Assembly (NCBI GenBank): GCA_022560555.1
Contig: JADFSZ010000008.1
Span: 1-19,518, forward strand
Direction: 5' to 3'
Source of the DNA: PVC group bacterium
Lineage (GTDB): Bacteria; GCA-001730085; JADFSZ01
Length of the DNA: 19,518 bases
How positions within the stretch are numbered: position 1 is the first letter of the stretch; each line of letters opens with the position of its first letter. The notes beneath the pieces were generated by a model. The model saw only the letters and a list, made by a program, of their open reading frames with translations. It searched no databases and was not told the DNA's origin. The translations under genes and the position numbers were made by a program. Below, piece after piece: positions 7,096 through 14,442 of this stretch.

Positions 7096-8052
7096 ATGAA
7101 AGAGATCCCGAATCATATTGGATTAGCCCTTGGAAGCGGAGCGGCTCGCGGAATGGCGCATATTGGCGTCTTAAAAGCTCTGCAGGAAAAAGGAATTAAG
7201 CCGGATTTTATTGCCGGGACAAGCATGGGGGCCGTCGTTGGGGCTTTCTACGCGAAGGATGGGTCGATAGAGGATATTGAAAGTGTTGTCTTGGGGTTAA
7301 ACTGGGCAAAACTGGCAGGTCTTATTGATCCGGGATTTTATTTTTTACGCGAGGGGCTGATCAATGGGTCCCGAATTATTGATACCATTCATGCCGTTCT
7401 CGGGGATGTCACTTTTGAAGAATTGAAGGTTCCTTTTGTGTGCGTGGCAACCAACTTTGAAACGGGAACTGAACGCGTTTTTTCGAAAGGGAAAGTGATT
7501 GATGCTATCAGGGCCAGCATATCAACCCCGGGCCTTTTTGCACCCGTGAAAATTGAGGGGGATTATTACATTGACGGGGGTGTTGTCAATCCATTGCCCA
7601 TATCCGTTGTGAGAAAATATTTTAAAGGACACGTTGTGGCTATTGATGTGAGCCGTGATTTTCAAAAAGTGTATCGTCGAAAGAAGGAAAATTCTCCTCA
7701 AGAGCGAAAGGGCTCGTTTCAACATCCTTATTTAAAAAAAATAAATACTAAGCTCGATGAATTCGTTCAAGAGAACAAAGCTTTTTTAAATCCCATCTTA
7801 GAAAGTGCCGAGAAGATCAAGAATAATATTGAAGAAATGAGAAAGCGTATCACAGATCGTCCTCCGACGGCCATTAGTGTTATCCTAAAAACAATGGTTT
7901 TGATGGAATATCAGATTTCGCAGGCGTCCCTGAGAGACGCGGATATCGTGATTAAACCTGATGTGGATGACATTGATTTACTGGAATTCCATCGGGCCGA
8001 GGAAGCGATTGATGCCGGGGTTAAGTCTATCGAAGCTTTTAGGGCATCATGA
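7096..8052 (+). CDS. Patatin-like phospholipase (RssA/YchK-like)
   Basis: This 318-residue protein has the patatin fold signatures in order. The oxyanion loop GSGAARGMAHIG is at about residues 13-24, the nucleophile elbow GTSMG is at 41-45 (S43), and the catalytic aspartate lies in YIDGGVVNPLP (D160). Members are serine hydrolases that release fatty acids from phospholipids or related esters; the true substrate here is unknown. No signal peptide is seen, so it is cytoplasmic or on the inner membrane face. The C-terminal half (about 180-260) is charged and helical (KENSPQERK, NNIEEMRKRI) and ends with a conserved-looking region of acidic and hydrophobic turns. ATG 7096 directly precedes the conserved start; an in-frame TTG at 7084 is an alternative. 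No good ribosome site is visible, so coupling to gpmA is likely. Its stop overlaps the next start (ATGA). Confidence 0.9.
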   Translation: MKEIPNHIGLALGSGAARGMAHIGVLKALQEKGIKPDFIAGTSMGAVVGAFYAKDGSIEDIESVVLGLNWAKLAGLIDPGFYFLREGLINGSRIIDTIHAVLGDVTFEELKVPFVCVATNFETGTERVFSKGKVIDAIRASISTPGLFAPVKIEGDYYIDGGVVNPLPISVVRKYFKGHVVAIDVSRDFQKVYRRKKENSPQERKGSFQHPYLKKINTKLDEFVQENKAFLNPILESAEKIKNNIEEMRKRITDRPPTAISVILKTMVLMEYQISQASLRDADIVIKPDVDDIDLLEFHRAEEAIDAGVKSIEAFRAS

Positions 8053-8795
8053 AAAAATATAAAAAGCTGAAAGATCAAATAACTGCTTGGGGAGAACTGT
8101 TTTTTAAAAACCGCATCAACTTACCGTTTCTTCTTATCCCCTTTTTTATCCTCTTTATCTTCATGGACCATGCCGGAGGCGGGGCGGAGGCAAAAGCTTT
8201 TGTCTGGAAGATAATTTGCCTCTTTGTTTCTCTTACGGGATATATAGTCCGTATCATTGTTGTGGGAACGTCTCCGAAGAATACATCGGGTCGTAACACC
8301 AAACGACAGAAAGCGGATTGTTTGGTGACGAAAGGGTTCTATTCGGTCGTGAGAAACCCCTTGTATCTGGCCAACATCATTATTTTAACGGGATTCGCGC
8401 TTTTTGCCGGGGACATAACAGCATGGCTTTTGACTATCATGCTGGCCTATTTCTATTACGAAAAAATCATATTTGTCGAGGAGGAGTTTCTGGCTCAAAA
8501 ATTTCAAAAGGAATTTGAACTCTGGGCTCAAAAAACCCCGATGTTGTTTCCTCAATGGGGTGCCTGGAAAGCTTCCGGGCGGGCTTTTGATCTCAAGAGG
8601 GTTCTCAGAAAGGAGTATCCGGGACTTATGGTGATTGGTATGACGTTCTTTGGACTTAATTTTATTCAGGATTGTTTTATCTATCAGCGGATTTATTTGG
8701 ATCCGTTTTGGTCCTGGTTTGTCATTGCTGTTTTCATGATATGGTTGATTTTAAGGACGCTAAAAAAATATACCAAACTCTTAAAATCCCGCTGA
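8049..8795 (+). CDS. Isoprenylcysteine / phospholipid methyltransferase-like membrane protein
   Basis: This 248-residue integral membrane protein has hydrophobic segments at about residues 26-40, 53-72, 104-120, 122-138, 191-207 and 221-236. The core GFYSVVRNPLYLANI (about 96-110) followed by EEEFLAQKFQKEFELWAQKTPMLFP (about 144-168, cut here into family landmarks EEEFL and P..FP) is the pattern of the ICMT/PEMT superfamily. There the R-x-P-x-Y and the downstream Glu bind S-adenosylmethionine and position the acceptor. Bacterial members methylate small lipids or are uncharacterised. The C-terminal pair of helices beyond residue 190 is extra relative to minimal family members. Overlap of ATGA with the patatin-like gene argues for translational coupling and a joint role in lipid modification. 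The substrate cannot be inferred. Confidence 0.78.
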   Translation: MKKYKKLKDQITAWGELFFKNRINLPFLLIPFFILFIFMDHAGGGAEAKAFVWKIICLFVSLTGYIVRIIVVGTSPKNTSGRNTKRQKADCLVTKGFYSVVRNPLYLANIIILTGFALFAGDITAWLLTIMLAYFYYEKIIFVEEEFLAQKFQKEFELWAQKTPMLFPQWGAWKASGRAFDLKRVLRKEYPGLMVIGMTFFGLNFIQDCFIYQRIYLDPFWSWFVIAVFMIWLILRTLKKYTKLLKSR

Positions 8796-8801
8796 AAAAT
8801 T

Positions 8802-9695
8802 TTATCCGGAAAATACTCTTAGTTTTCGCGGCACAACCTGAAATTCATAGGTGTCTTGATGCGGGTAGAGTTCCCCGTCTAAATTTAATTCGGAATGAGT
8901 ATGAATCGTTAAACGAAGTTTATCTGTTCGGATGATTCTCAAGTGTGGGTGATCCATGAGACGACCCTGGCGGGCAAGCCTTAGTAAATCAATGGCCCTC
9001 CATTTGTTAGGAATCCAGTCAATAAGAACGGCTTCCATGAGGCCGTCATCCGCTGAGGATTCGGGGACGAGCCTGAGGACTCCGAATCGTGAAAGATTAC
9101 TGAGCATAAAAACAGAATAATTGCCCTGTAATTTTTGATCGGAAAATTCTAGTTCCATATTCCATCCATTACGGGTGAACATGATTGAGAAGAATCCTGC
9201 CGCCAAATACCGGTATTGGCCGTACAGCCCCTTTAAGTGATTGCTTCTCTTCGCGGCATCCGCAAATAATCCCAGAGCAGATGCCAAAACAAAATAGTTT
9301 CCGTTGACTTTACCTAAATCGATGGTGGAGGTTTTATTTTGAAGAATATTTTGGCAAAATTTTTCAACAGAAGTGTCCGCGTTTAAACATTGGGCGAGAT
9401 CATTAGAGGAGCCGCCGGGAATAAAGCCTAAAATAGGTTGTGTTGTTCCCGGGCTATCCATTATGCCGTTGATGACCTCATGATACGTCCCATCCCCTCC
9501 GAGAACCCCGATCTGTGTTACCCCCTGGCCGGATAGTTGTCGGCCAAGCTTTCGTGCATGTCCGGCATGGCTTGTGGTGTGAACTTCATACGAGATGTGG
9601 TGGTACTTCAGAGCTTGATACAAAATTCGGGATTCGCGTTGGGCGCGATGCCATCCTGCGCTTGGATTGAGAATGATATGAAGTTTAGGGGACAT
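8802..9695 (-). CDS. Diacylglycerol/lipid kinase family protein (DagK/YegS-like)
   Basis: This 297-residue protein has the diacylglycerol kinase catalytic domain: NPSAG at about residues 10-14, the nucleotide-binding GGDGTYHEV at 66-74, and PGGSSNDLA at 93-101. The last corresponds to the usual P-x-G-T-x-N-D-x-A with Ser in place of Thr. LNLDGE near the C-terminus matches the conserved D-G-E of the second domain. Relatives phosphorylate diacylglycerol or other lipid alcohols with ATP at the membrane. This could recycle diacylglycerol into phosphatidic acid, but some members act on sphingoid or undecaprenol-like substrates. I chose ATG 9695, just before the first conserved strand (KLHIILNPSAG). 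An in-frame ATG at 9737 would add 14 unconserved residues. Its stop is six bases from the stop of the convergent methyltransferase-like gene. Divergent from pilB. Confidence 0.88.
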   Translation of the reverse strand: MSPKLHIILNPSAGWHRAQRESRILYQALKYHHISYEVHTTSHAGHARKLGRQLSGQGVTQIGVLGGDGTYHEVINGIMDSPGTTQPILGFIPGGSSNDLAQCLNADTSVEKFCQNILQNKTSTIDLGKVNGNYFVLASALGLFADAAKRSNHLKGLYGQYRYLAAGFFSIMFTRNGWNMELEFSDQKLQGNYSVFMLSNLSRFGVLRLVPESSADDGLMEAVLIDWIPNKWRAIDLLRLARQGRLMDHPHLRIIRTDKLRLTIHTHSELNLDGELYPHQDTYEFQVVPRKLRVFSG

Positions 9696-9702
9696 GTCTA
9701 TA

Positions 9703-9770
9703 GTATTTTCCGTAAAAGTATTTTGACAATCTAACATGAATCATGCTAAACTATTATGGTATTTTCCATA
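9703..9770. repeat. Pair of direct repeats GTATTTTCCRTA
   Basis: GTATTTTCCGTA (9703-9714) and GTATTTTCCATA (9759-9770) agree at 11 of 12 positions, with starts 56 bases apart. They bracket the predicted pilB promoter in the dagK-pilB divergent region. The second copy is also part of an inverted repeat, TATGG-TATTTT-CCATA. They could be a regulator site pair or chance in AT-rich DNA. Confidence 0.35.
9723..9752 (+). promoter_or_regulatory. Probable promoter of the pilB operon
   Basis: TTGACA (9723-9728) is followed by an 18-base spacer and TAAACT (9747-9752, four of six), preceded by TGC as an extended -10. It lies 44 bases before the ATG of the secretion ATPase. The weak -10 lowers confidence. 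Confidence 0.45.
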
Positions 9771-9795
9771 TAACCGCACATTTATATAAGGCCTT

Positions 9796-11511
9796 ATGAG
9801 CGTATCGCTTAAAAAGCAATTAACGGAAATCCTTCTTGAAAACAAGCTTATCACAAAGAAGCAGTTAGATGAAGCCTTAAAGATTCGTAAAAAAGAGGGA
9901 CGCCGCTTAGGGGATATTCTCATTGAAAAGAAATATATCACCGCGAAAGAGCTCATGAGTACCATCGGCCAGCATCTCGGCATTGCCCCCATCAATCTTG
10001 AAAAATTTATGCCTCCCAAAGAAGTCATCCAACTCATCCCGAAAAATTTCGCTAAGCATTATCAAATTGTTCCCATATCAAAAATCGGAAAAAAACTTTC
10101 TGTTGCCATGGCAGATCCCTTGAACGTTTTTGCCATTGACGATGTGAAAACTTTGACCGGGCTCGAAGTCAAAACCGTGATTAGTACCCCAGAAGATATT
10201 GATCAAGCTGTTATCAGGTTTTATTCCCAGGGAACGGGCGACATCAATAAAGTTATGGAATCATTTGATTCGGATTCTTCCGTTGAGCTGGCCCAAGATT
10301 CTAAAGAGGATGAAATCAATCTCGATGAAATCACAGGGGGGGACGAAGCCCCTGTGATAAAAATCGTGAACTTTCTTCTTGTGAAGGCTATTCGGGAGAA
10401 GGTAAGTGATATTCATATCGAACCTCGTGAGAAGAAAATCCGTGTCCGGTATCGATTAGATGGTGTGCTGCATGATTTGGAGCAAACACCCCCCAAATCG
10501 ATGCAGGCGGCGATTATCTCGCGGATCAAGATTATGGCCAATTTGGACATTGCCGAAAGACGGCTTCCTCAAGATGGCCGGATTCGTATCAGAACAGAGG
10601 GGAAGGATATCGATTTTCGTGTTTCACTGCTGCCCACGATTTTTGGGGAAAAGATTGTTATGCGTATTTTAGATAAAAGCACACTGACCGTAGATTTAGC
10701 AAAATTGGATTTTGAAGAATCTACATTAAAAAATTTGCAAAAAAGCATTTCCCATCCCCATGGCATTTTTTTGGTTACGGGACCGACCGGGAGTGGAAAA
10801 ACAACAACTCTTTATTCGGCGCTCAGCTATATTACTTCCCCGGAAGTAAATATTATCACAACCGAAGATCCGGTTGAATATCAAATTGAAGGGATTTGCC
10901 AGGTGTCGGTTGACTCAAATATTGGTTTGACCTTTGCGGTCTCGCTAAGATCGATTTTGCGCCAGGACCCGGATGTGGTGATGGTCGGGGAAATCCGGGA
11001 TTTTGAAACGGCTGATATTTCCATTAAAGCCGCGTTGACCGGGCATTTGGTGCTGAGCACGCTTCATACGAATGACGCGGCGAGTTCTCTCGCGCGGCTG
11101 ATTGATATGGGTGTTGAACCGTTTTTAGTGGCCTCCTCACTCATTGCGTGTGCGGCTCAGAGACTGGTCCGCAGACTCTGCTCTCACTGCAAAGAGTCCT
11201 ATGAAGCGTCCGCGGAATTGATTGAGCGATTAAAGATTCAGTTTGTAGATGGACAAAAAAAGGAAATTTATAAACCGAAAGGGTGTGTGGCCTGTATGAA
11301 TACCGGGTATCGGGGGCGATTGGCATTGCTCGAGCTGCTTGTGATCGAAGACGATATTAAGGATATGATTATTCGCCGGGCAAATTCCATAGAGATTAAA
11401 AAAGCCGGCATTCAAAACGGAATGATCACTTTACGTAAAGCGGGACTTATAAAAGTTGCGAAGGGGGATACGTCTTTGGAAGAAGTCCTTCGTGTTACGG
11501 CGGGGGATTAG
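9796..11511 (+). CDS. pilB: Type IV pilus / type II secretion assembly ATPase (PilB/GspE family)
   Basis: This 571-residue cytoplasmic hexameric ATPase powers pilin or pseudopilin polymerisation at the inner membrane. An N-terminal MshEN/GspE-N domain (about 1-150, with LGDILIEKKYITAKEL) is followed by an acidic linker (about 156-185) and the ATPase. Landmarks are SDIHIEP at 204-210, Walker A GPTGSGKTT at 329-337, the Asp box TTEDPVEY at 355-362, Walker B around DPDVVMVGEIRD at 391-402, and the His box GHLVLSTLHTND at about 416-427. Two CxxC pairs (C462/C465 and C497/C500) form the zinc site of assembly, not retraction, ATPases. AAGG sits just before the ATG. PilB and GspE cannot be separated from sequence alone; the downstream PilS/PilR-like pair favours the pilus reading. 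It is first in a run of four genes. Confidence 0.92.
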   Translation: MSVSLKKQLTEILLENKLITKKQLDEALKIRKKEGRRLGDILIEKKYITAKELMSTIGQHLGIAPINLEKFMPPKEVIQLIPKNFAKHYQIVPISKIGKKLSVAMADPLNVFAIDDVKTLTGLEVKTVISTPEDIDQAVIRFYSQGTGDINKVMESFDSDSSVELAQDSKEDEINLDEITGGDEAPVIKIVNFLLVKAIREKVSDIHIEPREKKIRVRYRLDGVLHDLEQTPPKSMQAAIISRIKIMANLDIAERRLPQDGRIRIRTEGKDIDFRVSLLPTIFGEKIVMRILDKSTLTVDLAKLDFEESTLKNLQKSISHPHGIFLVTGPTGSGKTTTLYSALSYITSPEVNIITTEDPVEYQIEGICQVSVDSNIGLTFAVSLRSILRQDPDVVMVGEIRDFETADISIKAALTGHLVLSTLHTNDAASSLARLIDMGVEPFLVASSLIACAAQRLVRRLCSHCKESYEASAELIERLKIQFVDGQKKEIYKPKGCVACMNTGYRGRLALLELLVIEDDIKDMIIRRANSIEIKKAGIQNGMITLRKAGLIKVAKGDTSLEEVLRVTAGD

Positions 11512-11539
11512 TTACTAACTTAGATTACGAGGACAAATT

Positions 11540-12739
11540 ATGGAAAAATATACCTATAGCGCGAAAGACACAAGCGGAAAAAATGTCACAGGAACGATGG
11601 AGGCTGAATCGGAAGCTGGTGTCATAAAGAATTTACGGGCGAAAGGGCTTACGGTCTTAAATGTGTCAACTACGGCGGCTAAGTCAGGAAGAAGATCTCG
11701 AAGAAGAAAAGTTAAATTGGAGGATGTTGTGGTTTTTAGCCGGCAGTTGTCGACAATGGTTGACGCGGGGCTGCCGATCCTGCAGGGTTTAGAAATAATG
11801 CAGGAGCAGATTGAGAACCCCGCCTTCAGAGATGTTATTACTGATATCAAACAGCAGGTTGAAGGCGGTAAAAGTTTATCGGAAGCCATGAGCAAGCATA
11901 TGAAGATTTTCGGGACACTCTATGTCAATATGGTTAAAGCCGGAGAAGCCAGCGGAATGCTGGATGAAATTTTAGATCGCGTGTCTTCGTACTTAGAAAA
12001 AATGAACGTCTTAAAACGAAAAGTTAAATCCGCCATGGTCTATCCCATATCGGTTACGTGTATTGCCATCGTGATCACAACAGGACTGATTATCAAAGTG
12101 ATACCGACGTTTAGAGATATATTTGACTCGTTTGATGCCGAACTTCCGGCTATCACATTGTTTTTGTTAGCCCTTAGTGATTTTCTTAACGCGTATTTAC
12201 TTTGGGTCATTCTTGGCCTGATCATTTTTAGTTTCTTGTTTGTACGCTATAAAAAAACCGAAGCCGGGGCTTTGTACCTCGATGGCTTGGCCCTCAAATT
12301 ACCGATCTTTGGAGTTATTTTACGAAAGGTGGCTGTTTCAAAATTTACGCGGACATTATCTACCCTCACGAAAAGCGGTGTGAATATCCTGGAAGCGTTA
12401 GAAATCACAGCCCACACATCAGGCAATAAATTGGTGGAAAAAGTTGTTTTAGACACGCGGACCAGTATCAAGGAGGGAGAAAGCATCGCGGTGCCTTTGG
12501 CGCGTGGAGGTGTTTTTCCGCCCATGGTGATTCGGATGATTTCTGTCGGAGAACAGACAGGCGCCTTAGAGGAAATGTTGGGGAAGATATCTGATTTTTA
12601 CGACGATGAAGTTGACGCGGCTGTCACAGCATTGACATCTCTTATTGAGCCTCTCTTGATATCATTTCTTGGAATTGTTATCGGCGGGATTGTGATCGCG
12701 ATGTTTTTACCTATCTTTCAGCTGTCGACGATTGTCTAA
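11540..12739 (+). CDS. pilC: Inner membrane platform protein of type IV pilus / type II secretion (PilC/GspF)
   Basis: This 399-residue polytopic inner membrane protein is the partner of the assembly ATPase. A short N-terminal segment (YSAKDTSGKNVTGTMEAES, about 6-24) leads into two T2SSF domains at about 62-187 and 266-388. Both carry the family pattern of a helical bundle with GLPIL/GVNIL and VKAGEASGMLDEIL / ISVGEQTGALEEML, and these repeat halves are readily aligned by eye. Transmembrane segments are at about 167-190, 214-235 and 371-395. A very basic stretch (SGRRSRRRKVK, 49-59) precedes the first domain. GAGGA lies nine bases before the ATG, and the gene follows the ATPase by 28 bases, the standard pilB-pilC / gspE-gspF adjacency, though pilT is not between them here. 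Confidence 0.92.
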   Translation: MEKYTYSAKDTSGKNVTGTMEAESEAGVIKNLRAKGLTVLNVSTTAAKSGRRSRRRKVKLEDVVVFSRQLSTMVDAGLPILQGLEIMQEQIENPAFRDVITDIKQQVEGGKSLSEAMSKHMKIFGTLYVNMVKAGEASGMLDEILDRVSSYLEKMNVLKRKVKSAMVYPISVTCIAIVITTGLIIKVIPTFRDIFDSFDAELPAITLFLLALSDFLNAYLLWVILGLIIFSFLFVRYKKTEAGALYLDGLALKLPIFGVILRKVAVSKFTRTLSTLTKSGVNILEALEITAHTSGNKLVEKVVLDTRTSIKEGESIAVPLARGGVFPPMVIRMISVGEQTGALEEMLGKISDFYDDEVDAAVTALTSLIEPLLISFLGIVIGGIVIAMFLPIFQLSTIV

Positions 12740-12758
12740 TGTATAGGGGGCGGGCCTT

Positions 12759-14423
12759 GTGCAGCCAAATCTGCTAGAACAACTTATTCCGCGTTTTAAA
12801 AAGTTATGTTTATCCCAGCTCGTGGGAACATTTTTTGTATTTGGGTTATGGATTCTCTTTACCAGCCAAAACAAACGCATTCCTCTCTATAATATCGACA
12901 TTATTCTCACGGTTATTTTTCTTTTTTTGATCGTATGTCTGGCCCTTTTTATCTATAAAATATGGGGGAAGTCGTACGCCGTTGTGTTAAGGACCGCGAT
13001 CGGCCTGTTAGCCTGTGACGCGCTTCTTGTTACCATGATCACACATAAGTCAGGAGGGGTTGACAGTTTTTTTTCGTCTTTGTATCTTGTCATTATCGTG
13101 GCTTCGGGATTAGTTGTTTCCCGCCGGTTTTGTCTGAATATGTCTGTATTTTGCTCAACGATTTATTTGTTCGTTGTTGTTATGGAAAAGATCGGGGCTT
13201 TTTGGGATGTATCGCTTGATGTTCTAAGCTATCAAAGTGTGCATTACATTATCTACGTACTTGTGTTGAAAATCACCCTTTTTATTCTGGCGGCGTTTTT
13301 ATCAAGGTATTTCATGAATGAAATTGACATTAAAAACCGTAAGTTGACCGATTTAACGATGCTGTATGACAGTGTTATCCAAAATATGAAAACAGGCTTG
13401 CTCATCATAGGGATGGATAAAAACATTGTGATTGCAAACCCATCTGCTCTTCATATTCTAGGGAAGGAATGGCCCCGGATTAAGAGTGTGCCGGTCCAAA
13501 GTCTATTTCCGGATGAGGAGAAGGATAAACTAAACTATCTTCTCATGAATGCATCGGAGATTATGAAGCGTTCTCGGAACTATGAACTTGTTTATAAGCG
13601 CAAGGGAGAAGAAATTGATCTTGGATTCAGTCTTTCTCCTCTCAGAGATGCAAGCAAAAACATTATCGGATCTATATTTCTGTTTCAGGACATTTCCATG
13701 AAAAAAAGGTATGAACAGAACATCGCGCGGATTGATAAAAATAATGAGCTCGGTAAAATGGCTGTTACCATTGCGCATGAACTTCGTAATCCTCTGGCGT
13801 CTCTGTCAGGTTCGGCCGAGGTGCTCAAAGAAAAAGTGAGTGTTTCGGATGATTGCAAAAAGCTTTTTGATGTCATTATCAAGGAATCCAAAAGGCTTAA
13901 TAAAATTGTTACCGACTTCTTGGAATTGTCTCGTGTGAATAAGCCGCACTTTCATGTGGTGGAACTTAAAGATCTTATGGACGAAATTATTATGATAATT
14001 CAACACAACAAAAAACTTCCCTTCAAAACACGATTTGATCAGAATATTGAACCGAATATTAAGATCCTCGGGGATTCCGATCAGCTCAAACAGGCTTTCA
14101 ATAATATTATATTTAACGCCATTGACGCGTCTAAAAATCAGAATGACAGTACCATACGTATTCATATCTACCTTGAGCATATTGAAGAGGGCGATCGGAA
14201 ATATGCCGGTGTATGTGTTGAGGATTTTGGAGAAGGCATGACGGAGTCTGAAAAAGAAAAAATATTTCAGGCATTTTATAGCAATAAGAAATCAGGCACA
14301 GGCCTGGGATTAGCTGTGGCGCAGCATATCATTCAAGGTCATCAAGGCCGTATCGAAGTAAAAAGCCAAAAAGGGAAGGGCACTGTATTTTGTGTTCTCA
14401 TTCCTAAGGCAGAGGTGTCTTGA
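12759..14423 (+). CDS. pilS: PilS-like sensor histidine kinase with six-TM input domain and PAS domain
   Basis: This 554-residue membrane sensor kinase has six hydrophobic helices (about 21-36, 46-66, 76-95, 107-121, 127-145, 161-186) with very short loops, so the sensor is probably in the membrane itself, as in PilS. A PAS domain follows at about 200-315 (YDSVIQNMKTGLLII ... GSIFLFQDIS). Then comes HisKA with the phosphoacceptor H340 in IAHELRNPLASLSG, and a HATPase with N box NNIIFNAIDAS (448-458), G1 DFGEGM (489-494) and G2 GTGLGL (513-518). All catalytic motifs are intact. The start is GTG 12759, with AGGGGG eight bases upstream. It is 19 bases after pilC and 19 bases before the response regulator, its obvious partner. 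The signal is unknown; in characterised PilS it is unassembled pilin in the membrane. Confidence 0.87.
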   Translation: MQPNLLEQLIPRFKKLCLSQLVGTFFVFGLWILFTSQNKRIPLYNIDIILTVIFLFLIVCLALFIYKIWGKSYAVVLRTAIGLLACDALLVTMITHKSGGVDSFFSSLYLVIIVASGLVVSRRFCLNMSVFCSTIYLFVVVMEKIGAFWDVSLDVLSYQSVHYIIYVLVLKITLFILAAFLSRYFMNEIDIKNRKLTDLTMLYDSVIQNMKTGLLIIGMDKNIVIANPSALHILGKEWPRIKSVPVQSLFPDEEKDKLNYLLMNASEIMKRSRNYELVYKRKGEEIDLGFSLSPLRDASKNIIGSIFLFQDISMKKRYEQNIARIDKNNELGKMAVTIAHELRNPLASLSGSAEVLKEKVSVSDDCKKLFDVIIKESKRLNKIVTDFLELSRVNKPHFHVVELKDLMDEIIMIIQHNKKLPFKTRFDQNIEPNIKILGDSDQLKQAFNNIIFNAIDASKNQNDSTIRIHIYLEHIEEGDRKYAGVCVEDFGEGMTESEKEKIFQAFYSNKKSGTGLGLAVAQHIIQGHQGRIEVKSQKGKGTVFCVLIPKAEVS

Positions 14424-14442
14424 AAAAATATGAGGGAGAAAT

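Noticed and set aside
13806-14180. 124-codon minus-strand open frame inside the histidine kinase gene
   Set aside because: Antisense to the conserved HisKA/ATPase region; a frame shadow without independent support.
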